Source of the DNA: Marisa cornuarietis
Taxonomy: Eukaryota > Mollusca > Gastropoda > Architaenioglossa > Ampullariidae
Direction: 5' to 3'
Assembly: GCA_004794655.1 (NCBI GenBank)
Contig: SMMW01000534.1
Coordinates: forward strand, 4,955,001 to 5,019,000
Length of the DNA: 64,000 bases
The notes beneath the pieces are model-generated. The model saw nothing but the letters and a program-made list of their open reading frames with translations, was not told the DNA's origin and did no database searches. Both the position numbers and the translations under genes were made by a program. Below, in pieces: positions 13,412 to 26,857 of this stretch. How positions within the stretch are numbered: the first letter of the stretch is position 1; the number at the start of each line of letters is the position of its first letter.

Positions 13412-13722
13412 GGGGAGGAAACCTCTCATCACAAGCCTCCACCTCTCGACGCTCAACATCGTGCTGCTGGCCTGGGGCCAGGCGCTAGACACCAACTGGC
13501 TGTTCAACGCGAATCAGTTAACTAAAATGCTCACAGCAGATAGGTGAGTTAATCTGGCAGCTTGACATAAGCCACCCTACTAGCGACGTTGTGTACACTG
13601 TGCCTCAAGTCACACCTAGCGACGTGCTGTTCTGCTGGGCCCATGCAGCGCCTAGTAGTGTGCTGAGCACCATCTTGGAAGACACATCCACGCCTGGCCG
13701 GCAGCTCCTTGTCTTCGTTTAG
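13412..13722 (+). pseudogene. GC-rich coding-like relic with one frame break
   Basis: A GC-rich island in AT-rich surroundings reads as protein in one frame from about 13412 to 13542 (for example LLAWGQALDTNWLFN). It continues in the next frame from 13543 to a TAG at 13720-13722 (for example VLFCWAHAAPSSVL). The first frame would hit TGA at 13544-13546. The switch falls at an excellent donor-like AG/GTGAGT, but there is no room for an intron before the second frame begins. A one-base indel is the simplest explanation. A possible acceptor, TTCTCAAATCAG, ends at about 13411. The family is not recognised. It may be the end of a dead gene, a retrocopy or an old insertion. Confidence 0.4.
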
Positions 13723-16700
13723 ACCTTCGATGTCGTCAGTATGTCGTTAATTAAACCTCCATCAAGTCTCCTAAGATCTTTATAAAATTGCCTTGCATGA
13801 GCTGGCTGCTTATGGCTAAGCGTCCTTGGAACCATTCCACAAATCTCAGCTAGGCATCTTGGACATCTTTGCTGTTCTTTTGATGTTCTCCCCGGGTTAT
13901 TTAATTCAGGGGCTAGGGAACCTGCGGCATTTTTATAGCCACACGAAAGAATTTAAAATGTATGGGCTGGTGTATCGCAGGCACTTCTGTTTCTTAATTT
14001 GGCTCAAGTCATCAGATGAGCCGATGAGATCCGGAAAGGTTTATAGGCTTACATGAAACGTTGTCCGTTAAACAGAGATAATGGAGAATGAGGGCATGTT
14101 AATTGTCCAAAACTTTCGCCGAGGTTTGCTGTGAAAATAATTGCTTAATACGCGACACAGCATGCCAGAAAATAAAATTTTCCCAGCGTAGTGAATTGTT
14201 TTTAAACAGACCTGTTTTATCAGCTAACTGGGCAAGTGCAAAATAAAAAGATGCGAATGTAAGAGCGCATATTCTTTTCGATTTTGGGATGCACACAGAT
14301 TTATATCGCTCAGTCAGCCGGTCCACTTTTTGAACCTCCGTGTTAACGGGCCTCAACATCGTAGCGTGACCAATGGAAACCGATTCTTCTACACTTTAAA
14401 ACATTTGTTTTTAAAAATGTAAACATAATTATGAATAACGAGAAACAGATCAAGAGATGCATCAGAAAAGTGAGGTAATAATTAAAACCAGAGTAAAGGG
14501 GAGAAGCCAAGTAGTTAGAGACCTGGCGTTCGAATATGGATGCAAGCCAGTTCGGTACCCGTGTGGCGTCGCAAGACTTCTCCCAGTCGACCCAGCTTCT
14601 GGAATGGGTTCCTGACCCCACCGAGAGTTGTGGACCCGAGAAAAGTGTGGTCTCTAACACATCACTATCCAAAGACCTTAAAATTGCATTTACCAAAGTG
14701 AGAGCTGAGATATTATGTTAATTAAGCATGTCTATGGACACTTGATCTTTCTCTGTACTTGTTTGATGATGCTTCATCGTTGGCTTTTATCTCGAGAACG
14801 GGGAAAGAGGATTTAGGACATCTTATACTAAATGCAACCTGGTGATTCGAAAAACACGGTTTTGAAATTTTGTGGGAATATAAATGTGCAAAACTCGGCT
14901 TAAAACCGAGTAATATGCTGACGTTATTTAGAAGTTCATGGAAGGAGTTTTGTGAGATTTGTATCTTATTTTGGTCAATAGAGCTTCAGCGAGGAATTAT
15001 GAAGGGGTTTTTTAATAATGGCAGTGTATCTACCAATAATCGAGTGGCACTTTGCTGGAGGTACCATGTACCGAACTACCTTATTAAACCACTATAGCGG
15101 AGGCATCATACAAAACACTGAATGTGAATCCCATAGCTCAAGGATGACAGCCTGAGTTGTGAGCTGCTATAGAAACAACCCTACACTACAGACATTGTAT
15201 ATAGATGAAAATAATGAAAACTTTGTATGGAGGACTGTCAAAACCCTGAATACTTATTTTGGCAAAGTCGTTTATCGCCCACAGCTCGATCACTAAAGCC
15301 ATCCCAAGACAGTGTGACAAAGGACATACATCAACAAAAACAACAACAAAACAACAAAATGCATGCTCATTTGTTTTCCGGCGAAATATTGGCCTAGGGC
15401 TTTGAAGAAGATGCTGTCAGATCCTAGAGACAATAGATGATCTTAACTGCATGCACGTGCTGTCTCTGTGTGAAGCGTCTCTGAAGAAAAACCCAGGTTA
15501 AAATAAAAACGTTGGTGTGATGATTCAGCGCTCGTTTCCTTGCGATAAGTTAGGCTATTTTTGGAGGCTCGTGTTCTGCCTGACTGAAGTACCTGTGTCG
15601 GTCGCAACAATAGCGATCTTGAGGTAAGTGTTTTGATGATGGAGTTCTGGCATTGGCGGCCTGGCAATGAAATAAGTGGATGATGGAACTCTGACATTAC
15701 ATTTCTGACAGCCAAATAAGTGGCTTTATTGCTATGGGGGATAAGCGTTTTGTTGCCAGACCGATGTCGAAAAAGATGGTTGTTGCGATCCTAATGTGTA
15801 AGTACAGCAAAGAGAAAAGATATCTTTTAGATTGCATGTGACAGTTCGCCGTAGAATAGCAACCAATATGAAGGCCAGTATACAAATTCCACAAACGTTT
15901 CATTAGCACGTCTCCCACTCCTAGTCTCCTGTTATAAGATGAAAGGGAGCAGATAAATTACAAACATTTCATGGGTTCCCAAAATTTTTGCAAATAAGCC
16001 AACAATATAAAAGCATCGATGAAAGAAGCTAGTACTTATGGCTCACTCGTCTTTCTGCCAACCTTACAGATAGGTTGTGTTTTGAGTGAAAACCTGTATT
16101 TTACTCTAGCATTTGATGTTTCAAGTGTGTAGTGAGCTCAGATGTCCTCCCAAGGATGTGTATCTCCTCCCACATGCTTATGATTTAAGTTTTGCGTATG
16201 TTTGTAATCACGACGCATGCGTACTACGCAATAGTGGGCACGGAAAAGATATACCTCCGTGGTAGTGGGCAGCTTTTTTAAGAACCAAGAACCGTAACCT
16301 TGCAACGAACCAAATTCAGAAATATTAAAAGATGCGGATAAAACTTCAAACGAGGCAAGACCCAACAATGAGGTATTACCATAATTTTTCTCCACTTAAT
16401 CCACACGTTCCTCAAAGGAGTTGACCACGCGCACAGCTTGAGCTTGACAAAGACATGAGTCATTAACAAAATGATAAGTACAATAATAATGAACACAACA
16501 CGTAGTGTAAACTCCGGAACGACATTGTCTTAGTTTCGAATCAACTTTAGTTCCGCGAGTCTTAGGGGAAAACGAAAAAGAGATAGGTGGCGCTGTGACT
16601 GGCAGTCGGCTGATTTTGCCCAGACTGTTTAAATCCAGATGCTGTCTGGCAGCCATTCTCCTGATCGTCTTAATACCGCCACCATCCTGAACTTGCCACT

Positions 16701-17312
16701 GTCACGCATTCTTGTAGGAGGCGCATCTAAGCAATGAAGTAAACAGGTTTTTGAGGTCTTCTGGGAGGTCCTCCCATGAAAAAACGAGAGCGCAAAGCTG
16801 TTTGCAAGCCAGCCAAATGTCAGGGACAGACTCGCACAATCCCTTCTGGCCTCCGCCTATCTTGTGAATAATACGGGTGTTGGCAGTCAGCACAAATCCC
16901 TAAGTCTGCTAGCAACCGTAGACATAAACCCTCCTAACTGACATGAATCATAAACAAAAACCTTCCCTACTGTTATCATAAATACAATCGTGGCCAGCTT
17001 TTAACAACAGTCAACAAAATCCCCATCAGCTGTCATAAAGGGTCAACATAACCTTGGTCAGCTCTCCTTTAAGATCAACATAATCTCGGTCAGTAGTCAT
17101 CGATGCTCAGTGACGGCAGCCACACGCAAGCCCTTTCCTGGTAAACGTCTTTAAACAGACGTCCTCAGTCTTTGCATGAACCAGGGCAGGGGCACCAGCC
17201 ATCAACGCAATCAGTGCCATCAAATATTCGCACAACTTGGGCCAAAAAACGCCAAACGTCAACAACATCCTTTTCTGCGAGCGCCATTTTTTTGTCCCCA
17301 CCCCACTTTGTC
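13723..17312. other. Intergenic stretch / 3' flank of the Ras-like gene
   Basis: It contains the SINE-like unit at about 14505-14640 and otherwise anonymous sequence. The part next to 17312 should include the 3' UTR of the minus-strand Ras-like gene, but no AATAAA was found close to its stop; the nearest noticed (TTTATT on plus) is near 15724. The minus-strand ATG at 16656 has a good start context, but its frame has no family match. Confidence 0.4.
14505..14640 (+). repeat. tRNA-derived SINE-like unit
   Basis: The sequence has a tRNA-like head with GCCAAGTAGTTAGAGACC (A-box-like) and GCGTTCGAATA (B-box-like). It is followed by a body with GCAAGACTTCTCCCAGTCGA and GAATGGGTTCCTGACC, resembling tRNA-derived SINE bodies common in molluscs. 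That resemblance is from memory of the style, not a search. It accounts for the long minus-strand open frame over the same bases. Confidence 0.45.
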
Positions 17313-17759
17313 TCAGAAGGTGGAGGTCCTGGAGCGCCACTTTTTCTCAGCCAGGTTGCGCAGGCTCTGGCGGATCTGGAGCTTGGCAGCCACGGCAGGC
17401 CGCTGCATGATCCACGACAGCTTCTCGCGCTTGCGGTGCACGGTGCGCACCTGGCGGCACAGCGAGGCGAAGACCTCCTCCACGCTCTCCGGGTCCTCGC
17501 TGGCCGAGACCTCACGATAGCCGCAGCCGTGTTCCGCTGCCCATGGCGCGCACTCGTTGCCGGTGACGCGTCGCAGGTGGATGAGGTCGCACTTGTTGGC
17601 CGCCAGTGCTATGGGCAGGCGCTCGTCGCCGCGCGAGAGCCGCAGGTGCGTGACGAGCTCCTGTGCGCAGGCCCAGCTGTCCGGATCCGTGACGGAGAAG
17701 ACCAGCAAGAAGCCATCTGCCCACGTGACCGGATCATGCCGCACTTCTCTCGCGGAGGA
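17313..17759 (-). CDS. Ras-like gene exon 4 (C-terminal two thirds of the G domain)
   Basis: A 447-nt terminal exon with acceptor TGTTTTCTTTTCAG and stop TGA at 17313-17315. It contains WADGFLLVFSVTDPDSW, the NKCD base-recognition motif and a basic tail (VRTVHRKREKLSWIMQR). It is much richer in GC than its flanks, which creates long shadow frames on the other strand. Confidence 0.92.
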   Translation of the reverse strand, partial: SSAREVRHDPVTWADGFLLVFSVTDPDSWACAQELVTHLRLSRGDERLPIALAANKCDLIHLRRVTGNECAPWAAEHGCGYREVSASEDPESVEEVFASLCRQVRTVHRKREKLSWIMQRPAVAAKLQIRQSLRNLAEKKWRSRTSTF

Positions 17760-20731
17760 CTGAAAAGAAAACAATGAGTTAACAGTAGCTTAAAAACAAA
17801 CAAATAGCGAATACACTCTAACAAACTTCCTTTCCAGGAAAACGATTATTTAAAAAAAACATTAAACAGATAAAGCATGTTGAAAAGGATTCTAGACATG
17901 CCTCGATGGAATCGAATGCTGCTTACATGACAAGTATTACCAAGGATTACCTAAATCAATGAGGCATTCCTCCTCTACCGCTCATCCACATGCTCACATG
18001 CAGGCACGTCATTTTAGGAATGCTTGGGTAAAGGTGAGTGCCGCTTATATTACTGTTGATGCGAATACCGAAATCAGTTCGACCCTCCTTGCTTGACCAA
18101 ATTCTTCTGGTAATACTGACGGTATGGCTGACAGTTTTATTAAGTATGCACAGGTATTGCTAATTGAATGGGTTTTTCTATAAATTTAGCACTGACATCA
18201 ATCTGTTGAACAATTTCATCCTTCTATTCGCGTGTTTGTTCTATTGTTGCTTTCGTATGATGATTATTTTTACCACTGCTTCTTCAGTAAAAGAATCATG
18301 CTCCTACGATGCATGTAAGAAACCGATGTATGATATACTTTTATAAACTGGAGAAACCAGTTTCTCTTTTTGTCTCCTGTCTATGGCCACTACATATCTG
18401 TGTGCTAGGATGGATGGATAAGGCTGACAATCATGATGATCTGGTGCTATCCTTCGGAAAGATTACAACGCCAGAAAGCAGTTTTATGCCTTTGGTCAAC
18501 TGATATTTTTTTTCTCCCACTGACATAACAGGTGTAGGTATATTTCTACTGTGCTTTGCAGGCGAGTGAAGTCCGTCTGGTCAAGCGTGCTTGGAAGTTG
18601 AATATCTTCCTGATGCGTTTGAAAATACCTGCAGTTTGTACTGCAGACAGAGTTTGAAAATGATTGGCAGATGTTTCACGTGCTTGTGTGATGTTAATAG
18701 CAGGCCTTAAAAGTGAATGAGAACGCGATCTGATCCCATTTGTCCGATCTGTCAGTCTTCTTGACCAGTGTAAACGATATATGATACTTCGGGTCTACAT
18801 GCTTTCGCGTTTATGTCTATTTGTCTATTGTATACTGCATCTGCATGCTGAGTGTATCAATAGGTCTGCGTCATGTGCACGTGCGCTGAACTCCGTGCCT
18901 GGGAGAAATGTGCTATTACAAGACCTATTATTATTACTACTTTTCTTCCCGGGCTGAGAGTGTGAACTAAAGAAGACAGTTGGGCAATTAAGAAATTATT
19001 CCTTGTCTAACAAAGCAGAGATGATTATTTTAAAGCCAAGACGCACAGCCAATGAAAGAGTAAAACTGGCATATTTGTCTATCATGCAGTCCACTTACAG
19101 GCTGGTCAAGCTGATCTCCTCTATCTCTCCTGTGTACCACAAAGCCTGCACCCGCCACGAAAGCGATAGGCCCTATGCAACCCGATGTTTATGCTACCAT
19201 AGCGGGCACATGTTGCGTTACGTGACAGGTCTTTCAGTCAAAAATAGACACTGATGTTATAGATATAAGACCGGACCTGATTAAATATACCGGAATACTA
19301 CCGTCTAGCAAAGATGAAAGTGTTCTGGCAAATAATTGCGTAAGTAAATACACTAAATTTATAATCGGGTATGTGCGCATTATTTCGACAAGACGAGTGC
19401 CTTTGGGTATATCTAAGTCGTAATATATTAGTTTAGTGGACGAAGGACTTTAGACAGGACAGCATGAAACACACCCTCCTAACAAAGCTCCCTTCTGTGT
19501 TCAAAATAAAATTTCAGGTGAAACGAACACAGTTGAGGGAGTGGGTGGTAAGTGAAACATAAATGACATATATTTACACTTACAACAAAAAAGCCCAGGG
19601 GTGAATAAAAAAAATCAGCACCCTTTGTTTCAACAATGTCTAAACAGTTGATCAGCGCAACGAATTCAATTACATTGATATGAAAGCAACGTCTAAACAT
19701 CGTTGATGTACAAAGACTACAATATTATGAGAATAACAGTCAGGTCTCTGGCATGAAGGTACTTCCTACAGAGTGATTCAGAGGCCAGGATGGTACACAC
19801 ATCACATAAGCAAGACGAACGGCCTCTGAATGCTCACCAGTTTTTCTCGTTCCCGTTCTTAGTGAAAACACTGGTCACCCAGTGCTCGAGAATTTTCTTT
19901 GTACTTCCCTTCGAAGAGCAGACAATATGGCAAGTATGGGTCTGACACGGTCTGGTCGGTGACAATAATTATATATAATAATCATATTTAGCAAACAAGT
20001 CGTTCTGTACAGGACCTGCTCACTATCACCCAAAATACGCAAGAGTTGCGGGCCCTGTCAGCTGCCGCGTCTATCCATGTGCTCCCCCCCCCCCAACTCC
20101 TGGTGCCCGGCAAGGGACGACTGACTGAAACAAGGGGTGTCTAAATAAATAAAACAGACTGAAATTATACCATTGCCGACCGGAAAGGTAGCATATATGG
20201 AACGTATAAGTAAAGTGAGCAAACATAATGAGCTATAACAAACATTTTAGTGCGCTAATCAAGCCCAAAGAAAGAGAAGAACCGTCAGTCGGTAAACACA
20301 AGTGTAAGTGTCACAGCAAATAAGCAATGAAGTGAAACAACATTATCAGGTACTCGTAGCGACAGGTTGCAGTGCGTAAACTCAGAATACAGAGTGCAGA
20401 TTATGTATATTCAGAAGATGGAGAATGGATGTTTCGCAGACGGAAGGATAATTGATAAAGCGGCACAATATAAGCAGCGAGTAATCATTGGTCATTAGGT
20501 CCGTGTTGTCTTCATTCGCCCCGACGGCAGTTACTGGTGAACACTGAAAGTCTGGGAAAAACGTTTTTTGGGGTAGCAATAACGCGGAACTGGCGTAAAC
20601 ATACATCATGCCGGTGTCACGCTCGACTGTTATTTGTGCTCCGTAACTATTCGAAGAACTCTCTCTATCTCTCTTTCACGCAGACACAGTTTTGAGTGTT
20701 TGTCTATGCTTTGAGCATTTTTGGGGGGTTA

Positions 20732-20789
<58 letters not shown>

Positions 20790-22579
20790 GGTAAAAAAAG
20801 ACTTTGCACCATTCGTGCTTGATCTACACTGCTAAGCCTGGTGCAAAGAAGCGAGTGTGTGGAGTTGTTTCCTTAGTTCAACGCGAATTCCGCCATGCAG
20901 TCTCTCATCTTAGGCTAGTGTCTTGCTTCGCTGAACTGCCGACTGTTGTACTTGGATGTAGTCCAGTTTGTACTAATAGATTAAGCAACAGTCTTCTTCT
21001 TTCGTTTCTTTTTCTTCTTCAAACGTGCTATAAGGGTTGTGCTCATTTGTTAGTGTCGCATACCAGGAATTAGTATCAGTATGAATACTCAGCAGTAACG
21101 ATAGTCTTAGATACGTTAGACATTAAACACAGCAACCGACGAACACATCAGAACAACAGCCCAAGGAAATCCAGCCCTAACGATGGTATCGTCGATCTTA
21201 TTGCAAACTGAGGTTTTTCGTTGTATTGTGGGGGTCTTCAGCACTTCAGCATCTGCTCATGAATCATGCCGCCCTGGCTAATTTCAAGTGCAGATAGTTC
21301 AGCCGTTATTTTTTTTCCCCCAAAGCGTGACATGAGCTTAAAGGAGAAGGTCAACTTGTTTACTTGTTAAGGATTTTATGAGCTTCCTTTCGACCAAAAT
21401 TGCTGGCTCTTTCTCCTGTGGTGTCCTGCCTCTCACGGCATCTTGTAACGGCCTCTCAGCCTACGTAAGCAATACATTAAAGTAATCACTAAACGTTCTG
21501 CTACAAACATCTTAAAGAGCTTGTAACGTTAATTACGAAGGCTATTTATCTATATTACTTATTTTAACATTATACATTTACTCATTCTTCCTTCATTTCT
21601 CCTTCCCAAATAACCTTCTTTCATTCTTTATTTCTTTCTTCAACAATTTTGTTGTTGTTATTGTAAATTATGTCTTAAAAGGCCTGTTCCGTTTATTCCG
21701 CTTCTACATATAGTTACTTATTTAATCGTCTTGCTTTCTCTCCTGTTTGAGTCTAAACTAATTAATAATGGTAGCCACAGTAAAAATAAAATATGGGATA
21801 TGGCTTCGAAAAATTTTCAGTTAGTCATAAGACATGGTAGGGTAGGTTACCAGACGAGAGAAAACATGAGGGTGGGCGTGGGTGGTAGGGAAGCGCGGCC
21901 GCGCGCGCAGCTTCGACTTATCCGATGGTTACGAGTCTCGTAAACAACTTCTCCTGAAGCCATATTCTCCTTCTTCTCCCCGTACATTTTCCCACATCAC
22001 AGCCGTGGGCGGTCACCACACGACCCGCAGAGTGTCTGTTATAGCAAGATAAGTCCATCACTCCAGAAAAAAAACAATAAACTGAGGAATAGGACCATAG
22101 GGGAAGAGCGCGTTGTGTGTGTGTGTGTGTGCGCGCGCTTTATGTGTGTGTGTGTGTGTGTGTGTGCAAGGGTGGAGTGGAGTGGTGGGTGGGGTAGCGT
22201 CGTGATCCATGCAGGATGTTTGTGATAGTATCGAACGCTGGCTTGTGGCGCTATCCACAGCTCCCATCAGCTGCGTGTTGGTGGTCTGGAATCTTCTTCT
22301 TCATCTTGAAGTTACTACCGGTTACCAGACAAATGACGTCACGAGGTCTTGAGGAGAGAATAACAAAACTTACTCGGCGTGCCGACTCGGATCACACACT
22401 TTATTGCCAAAGTCTGGAACCACCAATTGTTTTTAACATTTTAATTGTAATATGAGGCAAGATGCACTGTTGTTCCTTTCTTTTGTATTGTGATTACCAC
22501 CATCATCATCATCATTGCCATAACTCCTTAAATCCTTCGGCACACACCTGTATGAATTTCCCCCCAGTTTTTGTTCTTC

Positions 22580-22659
<80 letters not shown>

Positions 22660-25600
22660 ATGCAATCTTGTATTAAACAAACTCAGTAGAAACAGTCACA
22701 AGTGACAGAGGCCACGTGACGGAAACTCACATGCCAGGCGCTGTCCATGATGTGCAGCACGACCTGCTTTCCGTCAACCACCGCCGAGTGCGTGAAAATA
22801 GCGTCTGCAACAGTGATAAAGAAATATCTCAGAATGGCGTTTGCAACAGTGGCATGGAGACTATTTCAGAATGGCATCTGCGCAACAATGGTCAGGAAAT
22901 ATTTCAGAACTGAAGTAAAGGATACACACAATTAGTCACCTGCGAGACTTGGCATATGGCGTCTGCATGCTTGCTGCCAGGACAAACGATTTGACTATGA
23001 TAACGGTGAACATTACTGACAGAAAACAAAAATTCAACGAAGAAAAACTTGTCAAAGCTACTGACTTCTGTACTTGAAAATAAAAAATAAGACAGATTGA
23101 GGACTACTATTTGTATAACATGCAAGCTAAAAATGTCTCCCTGAAAATTATAAGGAATTCAGCAAGAACTGTTGTCTAAAGAAAGAATATGAAATATCAC
23201 TTAATATCTCTGTAGTTTTCTCTTTGAAGACAATCGTATTCGAATAAAATTTAAAAGTTTCTGTCGTTCTTTTTTTCTTACTTTACAGCTGTATACGCAG
23301 TGCTCATTTACACACATATTTGTCCGCTTGTCTATTATCCATGTTTTTCTGCTTTTCTTTTTAACAACTACTGTTATTGATGTTCTCTATTGTACTCTAA
23401 AAGCTACTGTTCTTTTTCTATCCAGGCAGACACTATATGTATCACAATAAACTTACAGTTTAAACCTTAGTCTTGGCGGTGTTTATGTCTCTCGTACGTG
23501 ATGTGCAGACTGGACAAAATGCTTCGTTGCATATCTTTTGTGTTCCGGGTTTCTCTTCAGGGGCCGCAGTTATAAAACAGAGGTAGGGTTACCTCTATGT
23601 TAGCTGTGGACCGGAAGTGTTGGGGTGTAAACAGAGACAGGCGCAGATCTATGAGATCGGCTGATAATCTAACGGTCCCCGTCTGGCGCACGGGTTAGTT
23701 GTAGAAGTGTAGATGTTGAGCGAAAATACAGCAAATCCAGGGGTAGGGATGTGCCTCTGATAGTTACGTGCGCCTCGGTCTCTGCTAGAGGAAGTAGCTG
23801 AAGCACGCACGCGCTCGTCCTGTTATGTCACTAACCCGTGATTATGTCTTGGTGTAGCACCCCCCCCCTCCATTGCTATTACACGTACTATATAACCGAC
23901 AGGCAACGTAACCTTGCAGATTTGCAAATTCTTTAGTGACATGTCATTATAGCTCATCGTAGAAGTTGTCAGACACTACACTTAAATACATGTTCTAGAC
24001 AAGGCATTAGCACCTGAAACTACTTCGATTGACATCTTTACATTTTTGGTCCGCCCACTGCAGTGGTGCAGTCCTTTTGTCACTTTCACTAAAAGGACAT
24101 TAAACTCACATTTGTTCTCTCTGAACTTTCTTTTACAACTTTAAGGAACTCTTTTGATGGAGGGATGAACATTTTCAAGATGGCGAAAGCACACAAGAAC
24201 CGCTGTACCAACCGCTTGTTGATTGACACAGAAAGGGTGTCAGCTTTTTTGCCCAGATGGCGTAAACATTTGAGGAGGACCCCTCTCCCCTCAAAATGTA
24301 TTTTTTTATACACTGGTCACAAAATACATACTCAAAATGAAGTTTGCCATCTTAATGCATTAGAGAGTTCTTTTGAACAGACCGTGCCTGGCAGGTGAAT
24401 GTAAGTTGAAAGACGTTATTCGGAACATATGCGGTGAGAACATGCGTGGATCAAATGTGGGATGTGACTGAACATCTCAGCGTGGTCCAAAGGGCAGAGA
24501 TCTTACAAGATCAAAGGAGAACAGATTACTTGATGAGCGAATGCACCAGTTTTAGGGCAAATGAAGCCGTAGGGATTTCTAGCAGTACAGAAGATTCTGC
24601 CCTCCCCACTCATACATTGTTAAAAACCAACCCGTTCAACTCTTTTTTTTATCAAGTAACTGAGCATAGTTCCTTGCATCTCGTGAAGACTATATATCCA
24701 ATAGAAAAGTTGAAAACATATGTCAATCAGTCATATTTTGTAAACTTTCTACACACAATCGTCTATGTTTGCTTTTGGAACTCGCGAACAAAACAAACAC
24801 AAAAACAACTCATTCTCTATTATTTGGGGCTAGGAAAGCAGCCTACAATCGGGCTGGTCTTTAACCTGTCTGTACGAGAATATTCATTCTACCCTGCGGG
24901 ATACACCCAGGTGGAACGTGCCAGTACCTGAGTGGCTTCATGACCCAGACAGACCGGCAAACACGTCACTGGCTTTAGTGATCCATCGGTGCCTAAACAC
25001 GGGGGGAACTAAACAAACTCGTAAATTGTGATGTTGGTGAAGTCGTTCTCCGTCTGGCGCTGTTCTTGTTTAGAGGATGGCCAACGAATGTGGTCGTTAT
25101 TACCCACGACTGCAACCAATATCGGCCTGTTTGGGGCGCAGCTGATTGATTGCTGTAAATATAAACCGTACTGCTCTCAGCCAGAAGCTAGTTTTTCTGT
25201 CGGAGTGTAAGCACAGTAAAATGTTCTTCGGTCAGCTAAAACTTTATTAGAGTGTAATACGAATATTTTATCAAGAATCTGGGCCAAAGAAGCAAATTAA
25301 AAAAAACTGAGGGAACGACTCTTCTTCTCGAGACACAAGACACATCACACGCAGAAAGAGGTCAAAACTTCCAAGGAAATGATTATCTTGTCAAATCTAC
25401 AGTTAGGGGAGAGAGAGAGAGCTGGGAGGACACGGCTTTTGGCAGAAACAGTGGGATACAACCCAAGCATGCGGCCTTCACTGAGACGGTAAAGTATTCA
25501 CAATAGGCACAGGAAGCGTAGAAAGTCGAGACAAAGACTGAAACTTAAGTCTCAGACTAAGAAACAACACTCACTAGGAAATAACATTCAGTACAGATTG

Positions 25601-26774
25601 AATGAAGAAATCCATTTCTAAAGTAATAAAGTTCACAAATTTAGTCTCATATAATAAATCGCAAATATACTCCCAGATAAGTAACCAGATGCATCAACAT
25701 CTGGGGCCAGATACACAAAACATTGCTAAGAGCTAACTAGATGGCTAAAGCAAAGCTGGCTAATAAAATATAAACAGTTTAGATAAATGCTTTGCCTTAG
25801 CCATCCAGTTATCGCCTAGCCCCAGAAACTGTATGCATTTTGTTACCTAGTTGGAACTTTATTTGTACTAAATTTAAGATGTGGCTGGCGAACATGACAC
25901 TGACAGTCTTATCTGCCTGCCCACCATATACCTTCATACCGTCTGCAGTCTGCGGCATACTTTGGCCATCACCACGTCTCACCACGCCAGACCCGCTATT
26001 GTGTTGGTTTCTCATTTCTGACACTTACAGCTAACAATTGCTGTGAGAGTCGGTTGGGAGTGATGATGCTGAGGTCAGGCCGTGCAGGTGAAAGACCTAG
26101 TGAGTTTTTGCAGGTGAGCGCGAGAACAGCGCAGCTTTACGAAGAAGATTGCTATGTTGTGAAGAAGGCGTGTATAGATGGACATATAGCTTTCCTTCTG
26201 TATGTATTTTTCCTTCTTATGTGTGCTTGTGTGTGGTAGCATCATTCGACGAGGGAGGATAGGACCAGCAGTGGCATCAGTTCCAGTCCCATTACAGTTA
26301 TCTCTTTTCTCACATATTTCTCGAGATGTCTGCCAGGCCAAGAACACTGGCACATTTATTTTGCGTTGCACTTCTTTCAATAATGACAAGGTCCATTAAC
26401 CTAAGAATCTTTTATGGCGTCCTCGAGACAACTTTTGCAGAAGCTGATGGGGAGATGGGAGAAAGAATGATAAGAAAACAAGTTGATAATGCAAAGTGAT
26501 CTAGCCAAACTGGCCCTTCACAAGCTGTGATGAAAAAATAATAAAAGAATACTAAAATGCAATTCATCATCTATCGAGGACGTTTTAAAGTGTCGAAACA
26601 GAAATGTAGCAAGACGTGCCAAAATAAAAACCCTTTCTGTGGTCAAGTATGATAACAGCAAGGATTCCAAAAATTGTATAAATGAAATTTTACATCGATA
26701 AATAAAAAGAAAAAGAATAATTCTAAAGGCGAACAGTAAAGTAAGCTAAAGCGCAAAAGGGGTAGGGTTGTTTA

Positions 26775-26857
<83 letters not shown>

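Larger units (their letters stand above)
17760..22730 (-). other. Ras-like gene intron 3
   Basis: A 5-kb intron with no recognised coding sequence. It contains pure and interrupted GT arrays at 20734-20788, 22113-22166 and 22586-22657. Confidence 0.8.

Noticed and set aside
14343..14696. 117-codon minus-strand frame with Trp/Ser-rich segment
   Set aside because: It runs across a SINE-like unit and has no protein family resemblance.
16396..16656. Minus-strand frame starting MAARQHLDLNS in a good start context
   Set aside because: There is no family resemblance and no convincing donor with a downstream exon on the same strand, so a gene cannot be supported.
17172..17777. 201-codon plus-strand frame
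   Set aside because: It is the shadow of the GC-rich terminal exon of the Ras-like gene on the minus strand.
22462..22689. Frames made of Cys-Val or His-Thr repeats (also at 44566-44911, 46295-46543, 47439-47708)
   Set aside because: These are translations of GT/CA microsatellites.
24434..24931. 165-codon open frame, the longest in intron 2 of the Ras-like gene
   Set aside because: It begins at a non-ATG codon, has no recognisable family motif and lies in an intron of the opposite-strand gene. A frame of this length occurs by chance in 64 kb.
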